DNA from: Crossiella equi
GTDB lineage: Bacteria > Actinomycetota > Actinomycetes > Mycobacteriales > Pseudonocardiaceae
Reading direction: 5' to 3'
DNA length: 64,000 nucleotides
Assembly: GCF_017876755.1 (NCBI RefSeq)
Contig: NZ_JAGIOO010000001.1
Location: 7,921,786-7,985,785 of the forward strand
Positions within the stretch are counted from its first letter, which is position 1. Every line of letters begins with the position of its first letter. Both the position numbers and the translations under genes were made by a program. Below the pieces are notes generated by a model that was not told the DNA's origin, ran no database searches, and worked only from the letters and a program-made list of their open reading frames with translations. Below, one piece after another: positions 41,940-51,800 of this stretch.

Positions 41940-43025
41940 ATGAGCCATTCCCACCACGCGCCGCCGCGCCACGAGGACTACCTGGCCCAGAAGCGGTTCC
42001 CGGCCCTGGACGGCGTGCGCGCGCTCGCCGCGCTGATGGTCGTGCTGTTCCACAGCCAGGGCCCGGAGATCCTCCAGGGCTGGCTGGGCGTTCAGGTCTT
42101 CTTCGTGCTCTCCGGGTTCCTGATCACCACGCTGCTGCTGCGCGAGTACGACCGCGACGGGCGGATCAGCCTGGCCAACTTCTACCGGCGCCGCGCCTTC
42201 CGCATCCTGCCCATGTACTTCGTGGTGCTCCTGCTCACCGCCGCGGGCCTGCTCGTCGTCGGGCAGTTCGCGAGCAACCCGCTCGGCCGCGACTTCGGGC
42301 TGTACTTCGTCTTCTTCACCGAGTTCGGGCACGGCGGCCCGTACGGGCAGGCCTGGTCACTGGGCATCGAGCAGAAGTTCTACCTGCTGTGGCCGCTGCT
42401 GGCGTTCGTGCTGTTCCCACGCAGGCGCCCGCTGGTCACCGCCGCGCTGATGGCGCTCGCGCTGGCCGTCATCCCGTTCACCGTGGCCAGCGACCCCAAG
42501 GGCTGGTCGGTGCACTACTTCACCGTGCTCATGGGCTGCCTGCTGGCGATGGCCCTGCACCACCGGCGCGGGTTCGCCGTGCTGCGGCACCTGATGCGGC
42601 CGTGGGTGGCGGGCGGGGTGTGCCTGGCGTTCATCGGGGTGCACCTGTCCGTCTCGACGATGTCGGACCTGCTGGACAAGGCCGTGTTCGACATCCCGGG
42701 CTTCGTCGCGGTGGTCCCGGTCTACGCCCTGGCCGCCACCCTGCTGCTGGCCGCGGTGCTGGGCCGGGGCCTGCCGCGGCGCCTGCTGTCCGGCCGCCTC
42801 ATGTCCTACCTGGGCGACCGCTCGTACTCCATCTACCTGGTGCACATGATCGCGATCGGCGCGGTGAAGGTGCTCATCCCGGGCGCCTCCGGCCTGCTGC
42901 TGGCCATCCCCACGGTCCTGGTCTCGATCGGCATCGCGGACCTGTGCTTCCGCTGGATCGAACGACCGCTGATCCAGCTGGGCCGTCGCCGCGAGGCCCG
43001 GGCGGTCGCGGCCGTGTCGTCCTAG
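41940..43025 (+). CDS. Acyltransferase 3 family membrane protein
   Basis: A 361-aa membrane O-acyltransferase of the OafA/AT3 type. It shows FPALDGVRALAALMVVLFH with the conserved Asp-Gly-Arg and His of helix 1, GVQVFFVLSGFLIT, NFYRRRAFRILP, QAWSLGIEQKFYLLWP and a late SYSIYLVHM. These enzymes acetylate or acylate surface glycans or secondary metabolites. It is divergent from the mannosyltransferase, which suggests a shared role in envelope glycoconjugates. The ribosome-binding site is weak. It overlaps the next (convergent) gene by 4 nt. Confidence 0.93.
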   Translation: MSHSHHAPPRHEDYLAQKRFPALDGVRALAALMVVLFHSQGPEILQGWLGVQVFFVLSGFLITTLLLREYDRDGRISLANFYRRRAFRILPMYFVVLLLTAAGLLVVGQFASNPLGRDFGLYFVFFTEFGHGGPYGQAWSLGIEQKFYLLWPLLAFVLFPRRRPLVTAALMALALAVIPFTVASDPKGWSVHYFTVLMGCLLAMALHHRRGFAVLRHLMRPWVAGGVCLAFIGVHLSVSTMSDLLDKAVFDIPGFVAVVPVYALAATLLLAAVLGRGLPRRLLSGRLMSYLGDRSYSIYLVHMIAIGAVKVLIPGASGLLLAIPTVLVSIGIADLCFRWIERPLIQLGRRREARAVAAVSS

Positions 43026-43636
43026 GCGGCGGTGGTCTGGGCGGTGACCGCGGGCTGGGCCTCGGCTCGGGCCCGCTTGCGGAACCACACCGTCCAGACC
43101 ACCACCGGTGCCAGCACGGCGATCTCCACCACCTGGCTGAGCCCGGCCACCACCGGCACCGGGAGCTCGAACACCAGCACCCCGCGCACCACCGCCTCGG
43201 CCAGCAGCGCCACCGCCCACACCGAGGTGACCAGCACGAACGGTCGCCGGAAGTCCACGTCGGCCAGCCGCCCCGCCTCCGCCGGGTCCCCGGGCCGCAG
43301 CCGCAGCCGCCGGGACAGGTAGTACAGCGCGGGCCGCCGCAACAGGCAGCTGGCCAGGAACACCAGGCCGACCAGCGTCGAGGTGAGCGGGTCGCGCAGC
43401 AGGACCAGGCGGGCGTCCCCGACCCACAGCGCGGCGGCCAGGCTGACCGCGTTGGTCGACAACACCAGCGCCAGCACCAGGTCCGGGCCGCGCCGCAGCC
43501 ACACCCACCCCGCCCGCGCGGCCACCGCCGCCGTGCCCAGGAGCAGGCAGGTCAGGTCGTCGAAGCCGAGCAGCCGGGCCGTGTAGTAGACGGCGGGGGA
43601 CAGGCCGAGGTCCAGGGCGATCGAGAAGCGCGTCAT
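43022..43636 (-). CDS. Conserved membrane protein, VC0807-like
   Basis: A 204-aa protein with about six hydrophobic helices and short loops. It resembles small VC0807-type actinobacterial membrane proteins with no known role (PAVYYTARLLGFDD ... ASCLLRRPALYYLSRRL). The start is ATG 43636. The C-terminus is charged and then Ala/Thr-rich. No catalytic or binding motif was seen. Confidence 0.75.
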   Translation of the reverse strand: MTRFSIALDLGLSPAVYYTARLLGFDDLTCLLLGTAAVAARAGWVWLRRGPDLVLALVLSTNAVSLAAALWVGDARLVLLRDPLTSTLVGLVFLASCLLRRPALYYLSRRLRLRPGDPAEAGRLADVDFRRPFVLVTSVWAVALLAEAVVRGVLVFELPVPVVAGLSQVVEIAVLAPVVVWTVWFRKRARAEAQPAVTAQTTAA

Positions 43637-43779
43637 GCCGCTGACGCTAGGCGGCGGGCGGGTGGAGCTGCCTCGGCGTGGCGGTGGGGAGGGGGATCTC
43701 CACCCGGGGGTGGAGGTCGTCGGACGGCGGCCAGGTCACGTGGAGCGCGAATGGTCCTGTGGCGAATAGGATCAGTGGT

Positions 43780-44355
43780 GTGACCACGTTGCCCGACTGG
43801 ACGCGCCCCCCGCGTGCCGAGGGCTGGTACGCGGAAGACCTCGATGGTCCCCCTGGGGCACTGAGGCACACCGAACTGGTCGATGGGGTGCTCGTGTTCA
43901 GGGTGTCTCCGCAGCGGCGTTGGCACGGCCGCATGGTCACGGCGCTGACCAACGCCCTCGTCGACAGCGCACCTGAAGGCGTCGAGGTGGACCGGGAGTT
44001 CACCATCCGCCTCGACCAGCGGAACCGTCCCGAACCCGACATCGTGGTCAACACGAAGCCGGTGGCCGACGACCAGACCTGGGTCGAGCCGTCGGACGTG
44101 CTGCTCGTGGTCGAGGTCGTCTCGCCGGAGTCGGAGCACCGGGACACGACCGTCAAACCGCGCAAGTACGCCGAGGCGGGTATCCCGCACTACTGGATCG
44201 TGGAGTACGGCGCGAGCGGGCCGGTCGTGCACGTCTACGAGCTGGACAGGGTCACCAGCACCTATGCCCCGGCGGGAATCTTCCGGGAGCGGCTGGAGCG
44301 GCCGGTGCCGTTCCCGGTCGACCTGCAGCTGTCGAACCTCCTCCGGCGGAGCTGA
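43780..44355 (+). CDS. Uma2-family putative PD-(D/E)XK nuclease
   Basis: A 191-aa protein of the Uma2/DUF820 family, common in actinomycetes and cyanobacteria. The restriction-endonuclease-like core is visible: ELVDGVLVF, RNRPEPDIVV (acidic metal ligand) and LLVVEVVSPESEHRDT with the catalytic Glu, then KPRKYAEAGIPHYWIVE (cited in parts). The cellular role of the family is not established. GTG 43780 (VTTLPDW) matches the usual N-terminus; the longer frame from 43678 overlaps the promoter area. Confidence 0.88.
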   Translation: MTTLPDWTRPPRAEGWYAEDLDGPPGALRHTELVDGVLVFRVSPQRRWHGRMVTALTNALVDSAPEGVEVDREFTIRLDQRNRPEPDIVVNTKPVADDQTWVEPSDVLLVVEVVSPESEHRDTTVKPRKYAEAGIPHYWIVEYGASGPVVHVYELDRVTSTYAPAGIFRERLERPVPFPVDLQLSNLLRRS

Positions 44356-44661
44356 GCGGTCAGCGGGCCGCGAGCAGCTGGTCTCCGACCGCGACCACCA
44401 CGGCGGCCAGCACCACGAGGCACCACCGGTGGGTCGGGCGGTCTCGGCGGATCGCGACACCGCCGCCGACCAGCATGGTGAGCAGGCTGGTGACCAGGGG
44501 ACAGGACGGGCAGGCCCCGGGCCGAGGTGAGGAGCGGCGGCCACCGGCCCGGCTCGTTGGTCTCGGTCAGGGGGCCAGTGTTGGGCTCCAGGCGTTGGTG
44601 CGCAGGGCAAACCCGGGCGGGAAGCGCTTACCGGCTCCGGTGGCAAGCGCTTCCCGCCAGC
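44356..44661. other. Intergenic region with a perfect inverted repeat and a doubtful small ORF
   Basis: A perfect 14-bp inverted repeat occupies 44616-44629 and 44645-44658 (arm GGCGGGAAGCGCTT) just past the 3' end of the GlcG-like gene. It has no T-run. Each arm also contains AAGCGCTT, the core of LacI-family operators, so a pair of operators is an alternative. Between 44361 and about 44480 on the minus strand a short frame with good third-position GC would encode a hydrophobic C-terminus (LVTSLLTMLVGGGVAIRR ... VVVAVGDQLLAAR, cited in parts), but I found no clear start. Confidence 0.4.
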
Positions 44662-45060
44662 TCACAGCACGGCGGCCGCGTGGCGGGCGACCTGGTCGTC
44701 CTGGTCCGGGGCGCCGCCGCCCACGCCGATCGCGCCCACCAGACGGCCGTCGCGGCGCAGGGGGACACCGCCCGCGATGAACAGCAGCGGCTGGTTGAGG
44801 GCCGTCGGCAGGCTGTGGAAGGGGCCCGTCGGTTTGACCGCGTCGGCGAGCTCGGCGGTCGGGGCGTCGAGCTGGACCGCGGTGTAGGCCTTGCGGGTGC
44901 TGGTCTCGCCCGAGATGAGCAGGGCGTCGGCGTCCCGGAGGAAGCCCAGCAGGTGGCCGCCCCGGTCCACCACGCTCACGCTGACCGCGATGCCCAGGTC
45001 GGCGGCGGCCTTGCGGGCGGTGTCCAGGAGCAGGTCGAGCTCGGTGTTGCTCAGGTCCAT
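44662..45060 (-). CDS. GlcG/HbpS-like (DUF336) protein
   Basis: A 132-aa protein of the GlcG/HbpS family. VSVVDRGGHLLGFLRDADA, TSTRKAYTAVQL, GGVPLRRDGRLVGAIGVGG (cited up to its core) and the C-terminal DDQVARHAA are typical. Some members bind heme and act as accessory sensors; others occur with glycolate or aromatic catabolism genes. There is no signal peptide. It starts 10 nt after the VOC gene stop and is surely co-transcribed with it. Confidence 0.9.
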   Translation of the reverse strand: MDLSNTELDLLLDTARKAAADLGIAVSVSVVDRGGHLLGFLRDADALLISGETSTRKAYTAVQLDAPTAELADAVKPTGPFHSLPTALNQPLLFIAGGVPLRRDGRLVGAIGVGGGAPDQDDQVARHAAAVL

Positions 45061-45070
45061 GGTGTTGTCC

Positions 45071-45604
45071 TCATTCGCCGCGGACGAAGGAGCCCGCGGG
45101 GGTGATCAGTTCCAGGTTGACCCCGTCGGGGTCGGAGAAGTACGCGACGCGGGTGCCCACGGCGTTGGGGGAGCCGTTCTCCTCGCGGAAGGTGTAGGGC
45201 GGGGCGTCGAACTTGATGCCCGCGGCGGTCAGCCGCTCGTACACGGCGTCCAGGTCCTCGACCTCGAAGCACAGGTGCATCGACCCCTGGTCGGTGGGCC
45301 CGGCCACGGCGGTGCCCATCTCGGGCTCCTCGAACTGGATGATGTCGATGTTGATGTTGGCCAGCCGCACGGTGGCGTACCGCAGCTTGGCCCCGCCGTG
45401 CACGTGCGCGACCTGGTCCTCGACCTTGGGCCCGTACATGGGCTCGATGCCCTGCATGCGCTCCTGCACGAACGGCTCCTGCCCGGTCAGGGCCCGGTAG
45501 AACGCGACGGCCCGGTCGAGATCCCGCACGGCGATGCCCACGTGGTTCGCGGTCATCAGCCGCACGCCGAGATCCCCGCTGGGCACGGCCTGGGTGTCAG
45601 TCAT
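45071..45604 (-). CDS. VOC-family (glyoxalase/bleomycin resistance/dioxygenase) protein
   Basis: A 177-aa vicinal-oxygen-chelate protein with two beta-alpha-beta-beta-beta units. HVGIAVRDLDRAVAFYRALTG opens the first (cited in part), and MHLCFEVEDLDAVYERL and AYFSDPDGVNLELI form the second. The metal ligands His (NHVGI), His (MHLCF) and Glu (NLELI) are present, so an active metal site is likely; it may be a lyase, epimerase or dioxygenase. ATG 45604 follows GGAGAG. An inverted repeat (45630-45657) in its promoter suggests MarR-type control. First gene of an operon with the GlcG-like gene. Confidence 0.9.
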   Translation of the reverse strand: MTDTQAVPSGDLGVRLMTANHVGIAVRDLDRAVAFYRALTGQEPFVQERMQGIEPMYGPKVEDQVAHVHGGAKLRYATVRLANINIDIIQFEEPEMGTAVAGPTDQGSMHLCFEVEDLDAVYERLTAAGIKFDAPPYTFREENGSPNAVGTRVAYFSDPDGVNLELITPAGSFVRGE

Positions 45605-45629
45605 CCGACTCTCCTTCGCTGACGCGTTG

Positions 45630-45657
45630 GCAACTAACGGCGACTGCAATAGTTGCA
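45630..45657. promoter_or_regulatory. Inverted repeat in the VOC-GlcG promoter
   Basis: GCAACTA (45630-45636) and TAGTTGC (45650-45656) are perfect inverted arms 13 nt apart. The right arm is part of a second palindrome, TGCAATAGTTGCA (45645-45657). This resembles MarR-type operators and lies 26 nt before the VOC start codon. Confidence 0.5.
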
Positions 45658-45849
45658 TGCGCGGGTTAATGGCGCAAGCGGGAGGGGCGGGTGGGTCGGG
45701 GGTACCCGGAGGGCGCCGCTGGAACGCGGGTGGGCGGGCCCGGGGCGTGCTGGTGCCGCCTCCGCTGTTGCCCGAGGGGAGGAACGTGGTCTCGCGCTTT
45801 TTCGACGTGCCTGTCCGCCGTGGCTGGATGTGGAGCAGCGGCCGGTGGC

Positions 45850-48705
45850 TCAACCCGGGCAGGGTGGTTCGTAGGCCAGGCCCGGGAAGTACCGCTCCCA
45901 CTCGGCGGCGCTGATCCGGGTCCGCACGTGCCCGCACGCCTGCCCCATGCTGCGCTCGACGTCGGTGTCCAGCAGCCGGGCGGTGCTGTCCCAGCTGCCG
46001 GTGACCAGGGTCTGGCCGTCCGGGCTGAAGGCCACCACCTCCACCGCGTCGGTGTGGGTGAACAGGGTGACCCGGGGGCTCGCGCGGGGTGGGTCGGTGA
46101 CGTCCCACAGGCGGACCGTGCGGTCGTCGCTGCCGGAGGCCAGGGTGCGGCCGTCGGGGCTGAAGGCCACCGCGTACACGCCGTCGGTGTGGCCGGTGAG
46201 GGTGGTCAGCGGGGTCGGGCGGTCCCGGGTGGTGACCTGCCACAGGCGGATCGTGCGGTCGTCGCTGGCCGAGGCCAGGGTGCGGCCGTCCGGGCTGAAG
46301 GCCAGGGAGTGCACGCCCTGGTCGTGGCCGGTGAGGGTGGCCAGCTTCGCCGGGTGGCGCGGGTCGGCGACGTCCCACAGCTGGATGTAGGCCTCGTCGC
46401 CCGCCACGGCCAGGGTGCGGCCGTCCGGGGTGAAGACGACCTCGTAGACCGACTCGGCGTAGCCCGACAGCACGGCCAGCTGGGTCGGGTGGCGCGGGTC
46501 GGTGACGTCCCACAGCCTCGCCGTGCGGTCGTGGCCCGCGGTGACCAGGGTCCGGCCGTCCGGGTTGAAGGAGAGCGAGGCGATCGCCTCGGCGTGGCCG
46601 GTGAGCACCGACAGCAGCGGGCGGTCCGGGGCGCTGACGTCCCACAGCCGGACCGTGCGGTCGTAGCCCGTGCTCGCCAGGGTGCGGCCGTCCGGGCTGA
46701 ACACCACCGAGAACACCGCCTCGGTGTGCCCGCCCAGGGTGGCGGTGTGCACCGGGTGGCGGCGGTCGGCGATGTCCCACAGCCGGACGGTGTGGTCGTC
46801 GCTGCCGGTGGCCATGGTCCGGCCGTCCGGGCTGAGCGCGACCGCGATGATCTCGCTGGCGTGGCTGACCGCGGCCAGCGACAGTGTGCCCAGCAGCCCG
46901 TCCCGGGTCTGCGGGGACGGGGCGAGCCGGTAGGCGGCCAGGCCGAGCTGCACCGCCAGGTCCGGGTTGGTCGGCTGCAACGCGACGGCCTGCCCGGCCA
47001 CGACCTGCGCCCGGGTGGTGTTGCGCTGTTCGGTGACCGCGCGCTCGGACCACACCGCGAACACGGTGGTGGCCACCGCGAGCAGCGACACCACGCTGAG
47101 CAGCGCGACCAGCCTGCGCAGCCGACGCCCGCTGCGGATCTCGGCGGACCGGCTGGCCTGCAGGAACTGCTCTTCCCGTGCGGTCAGCGCCACGTCCTCC
47201 CGGCCCGCCAGCTCCTGGGCCAGGGCCAGCCGGGTGCCCCGGTACAGCGCGCCCGCGTCCCGGCCCAGCCCCTCCCACTCCTCGGCGGCGTCGGTGAGCT
47301 GGCGGTGCAGGCGCAGGCCCTCGCGGTCCTCGTGCAGCCAGCCGTGCAGCCTCGGCCAGGCCCGGATCAGCGCCTCGTGCGTGATCTCCACGCCGTGCCG
47401 GTCCCGGGCCAGCAGCCGCGCGTCGGTGAACGCCTCCAGCACCACGGCCAGGTCCGGGTCCGCGCCGAGCTCGGCGACCTCCAGCCTGCGCTTGGTGTCC
47501 TCGGTGCCCTCACCGAGGGCGACCAGCCTGCCGAACAGCGCCCGGGCCGCCCGCCGCTGCACCGGGTCCAGCCCGGTGAACACGTCCTCGGCGGTACGGC
47601 TGAGCGCGCCGTCCAGCCCGCCCGCGGCCTGGTAGGCGCCGACGGTGAGCCGGTTGCCGCTGCGCCGCCGCCACACCTGCAGCAGCACGTGCGAGAGCAG
47701 CGGCAGCACCCCCGGCCGCCCGTGCGCCTGCGCGATGAGGTCCGCGACCAGCGGGTTCTCCACCGAGCACCGCGCCTGCCGCGCGGGCTCGACCACGGCC
47801 CGGCGCAGCTCGTCGGCGCTCATCGGACCGGCCACCACCTGGCCCTCGGGCATCGCGGCCAGCAGCTCCGGGAAGGCCGAGCAGTGCGCGAAGAAGTCCG
47901 AGCGCATGCCCAGCACCACGCGGCAGCGGCTGTCCGGCAGCCCGGCCGCGGTGGTCAGCGCGTTGAGGAACCGGGTGCGCTCGTCCTCGTCGGCGCACAG
48001 GGTGAAGACCTCCTCGAACTGGTCGACCACCAGCACCACTGAGGGCCCGTCCTCGCCCGCCAGCTGGGAGACCAGGCGGTGCAGCCCGCGGTCGTCGCGC
48101 CGCCACTCCTCGGCCACCGCGCCGGGGGCCAGGCCCAGCGCCGCCGCCAGCCGCACCGAGGCGCGCTCGACCGGGTGCCGTCCGGGGGTGAACAGCACGA
48201 CGGTGCGCCCGGCCGAGGTCAGCTCCGGCACCACCCCCGCGCGCAGCACCGAGGACTTGCCGGAGCCGGACGCGCCGAAGAGCAGGACCAGCCGCCGGCG
48301 CGCCAGTCTGCCGAGCACCTCGGCGACCAGCCGTTCGCGGCCGAAGAACAGGTGCGCGTCCGCCGAGCCGAAGGCGCGCAGCCCGACGTAGGGCGCACCG
48401 GCGGGTGCCTCGGCGGGCTCGGCGACGGCGGAGCGCCCGTGCAGCTCGGTCGTGACGGCCTGCCACCGCCGCTCCCACTCGGCCTCGTCGCCCTCGCAGG
48501 CGCGGACGAAGGCGAGCGTGACCTCCCGGCTGGGCAGCCGCCGCCCGTTGGCCGCCTCGGACAGCGTGGTCGCCGAGTAGTGGGCGACCCGGCCCATCTC
48601 GCGGTAGGACGGCGTACCCGCCTTGGTGCGCAGCAGGCGCAGGTCGGCGGCGAAGTCGACCAGCGCCGAGCCGTCGCGGACCAGCTCGTTCTCGGCACGG
48701 GGCAC
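45850..48705 (-). CDS. HTH - nSTAND1 NTPase - transmembrane - WD40 repeat protein
   Basis: A 951-aa signalling protein. Residues 15-75 are an XRE-like HTH (YREMGRVAHYSATTLSEA). An nSTAND1 NTPase follows, with P-loop GASGSGKSS near 144-152 and VVLVVDQFEEVF as Walker B. One transmembrane helix lies around 530-560 (LVALLSVVSLLAVATTVF). The C-terminal third has seven WD40 repeats, each ending with an LWDV-like motif after SPDGRTLA, enough for one seven-bladed propeller. The tail WERYFPGLAYEPPCPG is typical of this group. STAND NTPases assemble on ligand sensing; actinomycetes carry many of unknown role, and some relatives act in phage defence or development. ATG/GTG start at 48705. Confidence 0.92.
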   Translation of the reverse strand: MPRAENELVRDGSALVDFAADLRLLRTKAGTPSYREMGRVAHYSATTLSEAANGRRLPSREVTLAFVRACEGDEAEWERRWQAVTTELHGRSAVAEPAEAPAGAPYVGLRAFGSADAHLFFGRERLVAEVLGRLARRRLVLLFGASGSGKSSVLRAGVVPELTSAGRTVVLFTPGRHPVERASVRLAAALGLAPGAVAEEWRRDDRGLHRLVSQLAGEDGPSVVLVVDQFEEVFTLCADEDERTRFLNALTTAAGLPDSRCRVVLGMRSDFFAHCSAFPELLAAMPEGQVVAGPMSADELRRAVVEPARQARCSVENPLVADLIAQAHGRPGVLPLLSHVLLQVWRRRSGNRLTVGAYQAAGGLDGALSRTAEDVFTGLDPVQRRAARALFGRLVALGEGTEDTKRRLEVAELGADPDLAVVLEAFTDARLLARDRHGVEITHEALIRAWPRLHGWLHEDREGLRLHRQLTDAAEEWEGLGRDAGALYRGTRLALAQELAGREDVALTAREEQFLQASRSAEIRSGRRLRRLVALLSVVSLLAVATTVFAVWSERAVTEQRNTTRAQVVAGQAVALQPTNPDLAVQLGLAAYRLAPSPQTRDGLLGTLSLAAVSHASEIIAVALSPDGRTMATGSDDHTVRLWDIADRRHPVHTATLGGHTEAVFSVVFSPDGRTLASTGYDRTVRLWDVSAPDRPLLSVLTGHAEAIASLSFNPDGRTLVTAGHDRTARLWDVTDPRHPTQLAVLSGYAESVYEVVFTPDGRTLAVAGDEAYIQLWDVADPRHPAKLATLTGHDQGVHSLAFSPDGRTLASASDDRTIRLWQVTTRDRPTPLTTLTGHTDGVYAVAFSPDGRTLASGSDDRTVRLWDVTDPPRASPRVTLFTHTDAVEVVAFSPDGQTLVTGSWDSTARLLDTDVERSMGQACGHVRTRISAAEWERYFPGLAYEPPCPG

Positions 48706-48859
48706 CGGACGATCAACTCCCCCAGGAATGGGACGCCGTTGTCAGCGTCGTGTTGTCAGCCTGCCGTCCTCCCGGCGCCTGACATCCGGACCAGCATAAA
48801 CAGATCGTGCCCCGCCGCGGACGGCGTTGGGCGAACGCGCGTTTCACCTGGGGAGCACG

Positions 48860-51800
48860 ATGAGAAGACCGACGTCGCGGACGGTCGCCGGGGCGGTGGT
48901 GGCCGCGGTGCTGGCGGCCCTGCTGGCACCGGTGGCCGCCGCCGCGCCCAAGCCCGCGAGCCCACCCGCCGAGGACCGGCTGTGGACCACCACCGGCGAC
49001 CAGACCGGGCTGCACGTGCTGGTCGCCGAGGCCGCCACCGGCTACGCCTGGCGCACCGCCGCCACCCTGAACCGGCCGGGCCTGGACGCCGACCAGTGGA
49101 TCGGCAACGCCTGCGCGACGGTCTCCGGCCGCCACCTCGTCGTGGTGTACGCGCCGAGGACCTACACCAACAAGCCGGAGCTGTTCGACCGGGGCGGCTA
49201 CACCGCGGTGGTCGACCTGGCCACCGGTACCACCCGGCACCTGCCCGTGCGCACCTCGCTCGCCTACTTCAACCCCGGCTGCGGGCACGGTGAGTCCGCC
49301 GTGCTGACCCAGGGCGGCGACACCGACCTCGGCAAGACCGGGCTGATCACCCTGGACGCGGCGACCGGGAAGCTGAGCCCCCGGGTCGAGGTGCCCGGCC
49401 AGCTGACCTCGGCGGTACCGACGGCCGACGGCATCGTCGGCGCCGACCGGGACGCGGTGGTCCGCGTCGCGGGCGACGGCGTGCGCACGGTGCTCGCGGC
49501 CAGCACCGGCACCCCGTTCGGGCTGACCACCGACCGGGCGGGCGGCCTGGTGTTCCTGGACCGCGCGCAGGACCAGGTGCGGGTGCGCCGCGCGGCGGGC
49601 GTGCGCGGCAAGCCCGCGGTCAGCACGCTGGCCCAGGGCAGGCTCGGTGAGCTCGGCCTGGCCGCCAGTGCCAACCGGACCGTGGCCATCACCGGCACCG
49701 CGACCGAGACCCGGGCGCTGCCCCCGTCGGTGGTGAAGCTGGACGTCCCGGTGCGCGCCCAGCCGTCGACCACCGGCGCGGCCGTCGTGCAGGAGGTGGC
49801 CCCGCCCGCCGGGGACGGCCCGGTGCGGGTGGAGGGCAGGAGCCTGGCCACCGGCAAGGCGCTGACCGCCACGCTCACTCCCGAAGCCCCGGCCCCGGCA
49901 GGCGGGCTGTCGGTGCGGGAGCGCCCGGACGACGCGGGCCGGTACTGCGCGGTCCCGCGCAACGACCCGAAGACCCAGGTCTACCAGCCCAAGCCCAAGC
50001 AGGTGGAGTGGGCGGCCGACATGGCGGTGAAGGGCCACCTGATGGTGCAGCGCCCGGCCAACTGGAAGGGCAACGGCCTCCCGGCCTACGCCCCGCAGGA
50101 CATGTTCAAGCCGATCATGTTGAAGAACCACCCCGACGGCCGGGTGCCCGCGCAGATCCTGCTGGGCATCCTCGGCCAGGAGTCCAACCTGTGGCAGGCC
50201 ACGCGCCTGGCCTACCCCGGGGAGACCGGCAACCCGCTGATCGGCAACTACTACGGCACCGACATCTACAACGGCACCCCGGCCGACGACTGGGACATCC
50301 GCTGGGACAAGGCCGACTGCGGCTACGGCGTCTCCCAGATGACCGACGGCATGCGCCTGGCCGGGCACGAGAAGCCCGGGGAGACCTCGCTGCCGTGGGA
50401 GCAGCAGAAGGCGATCGCCACCGACTACGCCGCCAACCTCGCCGCGGGCCTGCGCGTGCTGCAGAAGAAGTGGAACGAGCTCCAGGAGGAGAACGTCCTG
50501 CTCAACAACGGCGACCCGGCCAAGCTGGAGAACTGGTTCCTGGCCACCTGGGCCTACAACTCCGGCTACCACAAGAAGGGCGAGGCGGGCTCGGCGGGCG
50601 CGTACGGGCTGGGCTGGCTGAACAACCCGGCCAACCCGAAGTACGACCCGAACCGCAAGGACTTCGGCAAGAACCCCAAGGACTTCGCCACCCCGCAGAA
50701 GTGGCCGTACCCGGAGAAGGTGCTCGGCTTCGCCTCCTACCCGCCCTCCGGCTGGGAGGCACCGGGGACCGAGGTGCCGTTCTTCCGCGCCGGGCAGTGG
50801 CTGGTCAACGAGTTCCGTGACACCGCCCGCCCGCACCCGGGCACCTTCTGCAGCAACACCGCGAACGAGTGCTGGTACGGCCGCAACGAGTTCGTCCCGG
50901 ACTACCCCGGCGAGCCCGGCACCGGCAAGGGCGATGTGCGCGGTGAGCCCGCCGGGCCGTGCGCGCACACCAACGGCGGCAAGTTCGACCTCAAGTGCTG
51001 GTGGCACACCTCGGTCACCTGGAAGCCCAACTGCGCCCGCGAGTGCGGGTTCGAGTTCATCCGCTACGACTGGCCGCAGTACGCCGCCGAGCCCGAGGAC
51101 GGCGCCAGCTTCCCGCCTGGCTGCGGTGACTACGGCCTGCCCGCCAACGCGCTGGTCATCGACGACGTGGGCGCGGACGTACCGAAGGTCAGCAAACCCG
51201 GCTGCGCCTCCCGGGGCGGGGCGGGCACCTTCGACCTGGCCTTCGGCTCGGACTCCGCGCGCATCGACCTGCACCAGCTCGGCGGGGGCTACGGCGCGCA
51301 CTTCTGGTTCTCCCACACCAACAAGGCCGACCCGCTGGGCAACCGGCTCAAGATCACCGGCACCTGGACGCTCAACCGGGCGGTCAACGGCTGGGCCCGC
51401 GTGTACGTGCACGTGCCCGACCACGCCGCGCACACCAGGCAGGCCCGCTACGACATCGACCTGGGCAACGGGGGCAGCCGGTTCCGCGTGCTGCCGCAGC
51501 GGGTCAAGGCGAACAAGTGGGTCTCGCTGGGCGCGTTCCCGTTCGCGGGCACACCGAAGGTGCGGCTGGCCAACCAGACCGCGGACGGCAAGGGGGTGGA
51601 GGACATCGCCTGGGACGCGGTGGCCGTGGTGCCGCTGCCGCGCAAGCCCGACCACGTCATCGCCGCGCTGGGCGACTCCTACGCCTCCGGTGAGGGCGCC
51701 TCGGGTCCCGACGGCGTGGACTACTACCCGGAGACCGACGTCGACGGCAAGGACACCAACGGCTGGCGGGCCGCCTGCCACCGCTCGACCAAGTCCTGGT

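Noticed and set aside
46080-46860. Direct DNA repeats suggestive of a repeat array
   Set aside because: They are the coding repeats of the seven WD40 blades in the nSTAND1 protein.
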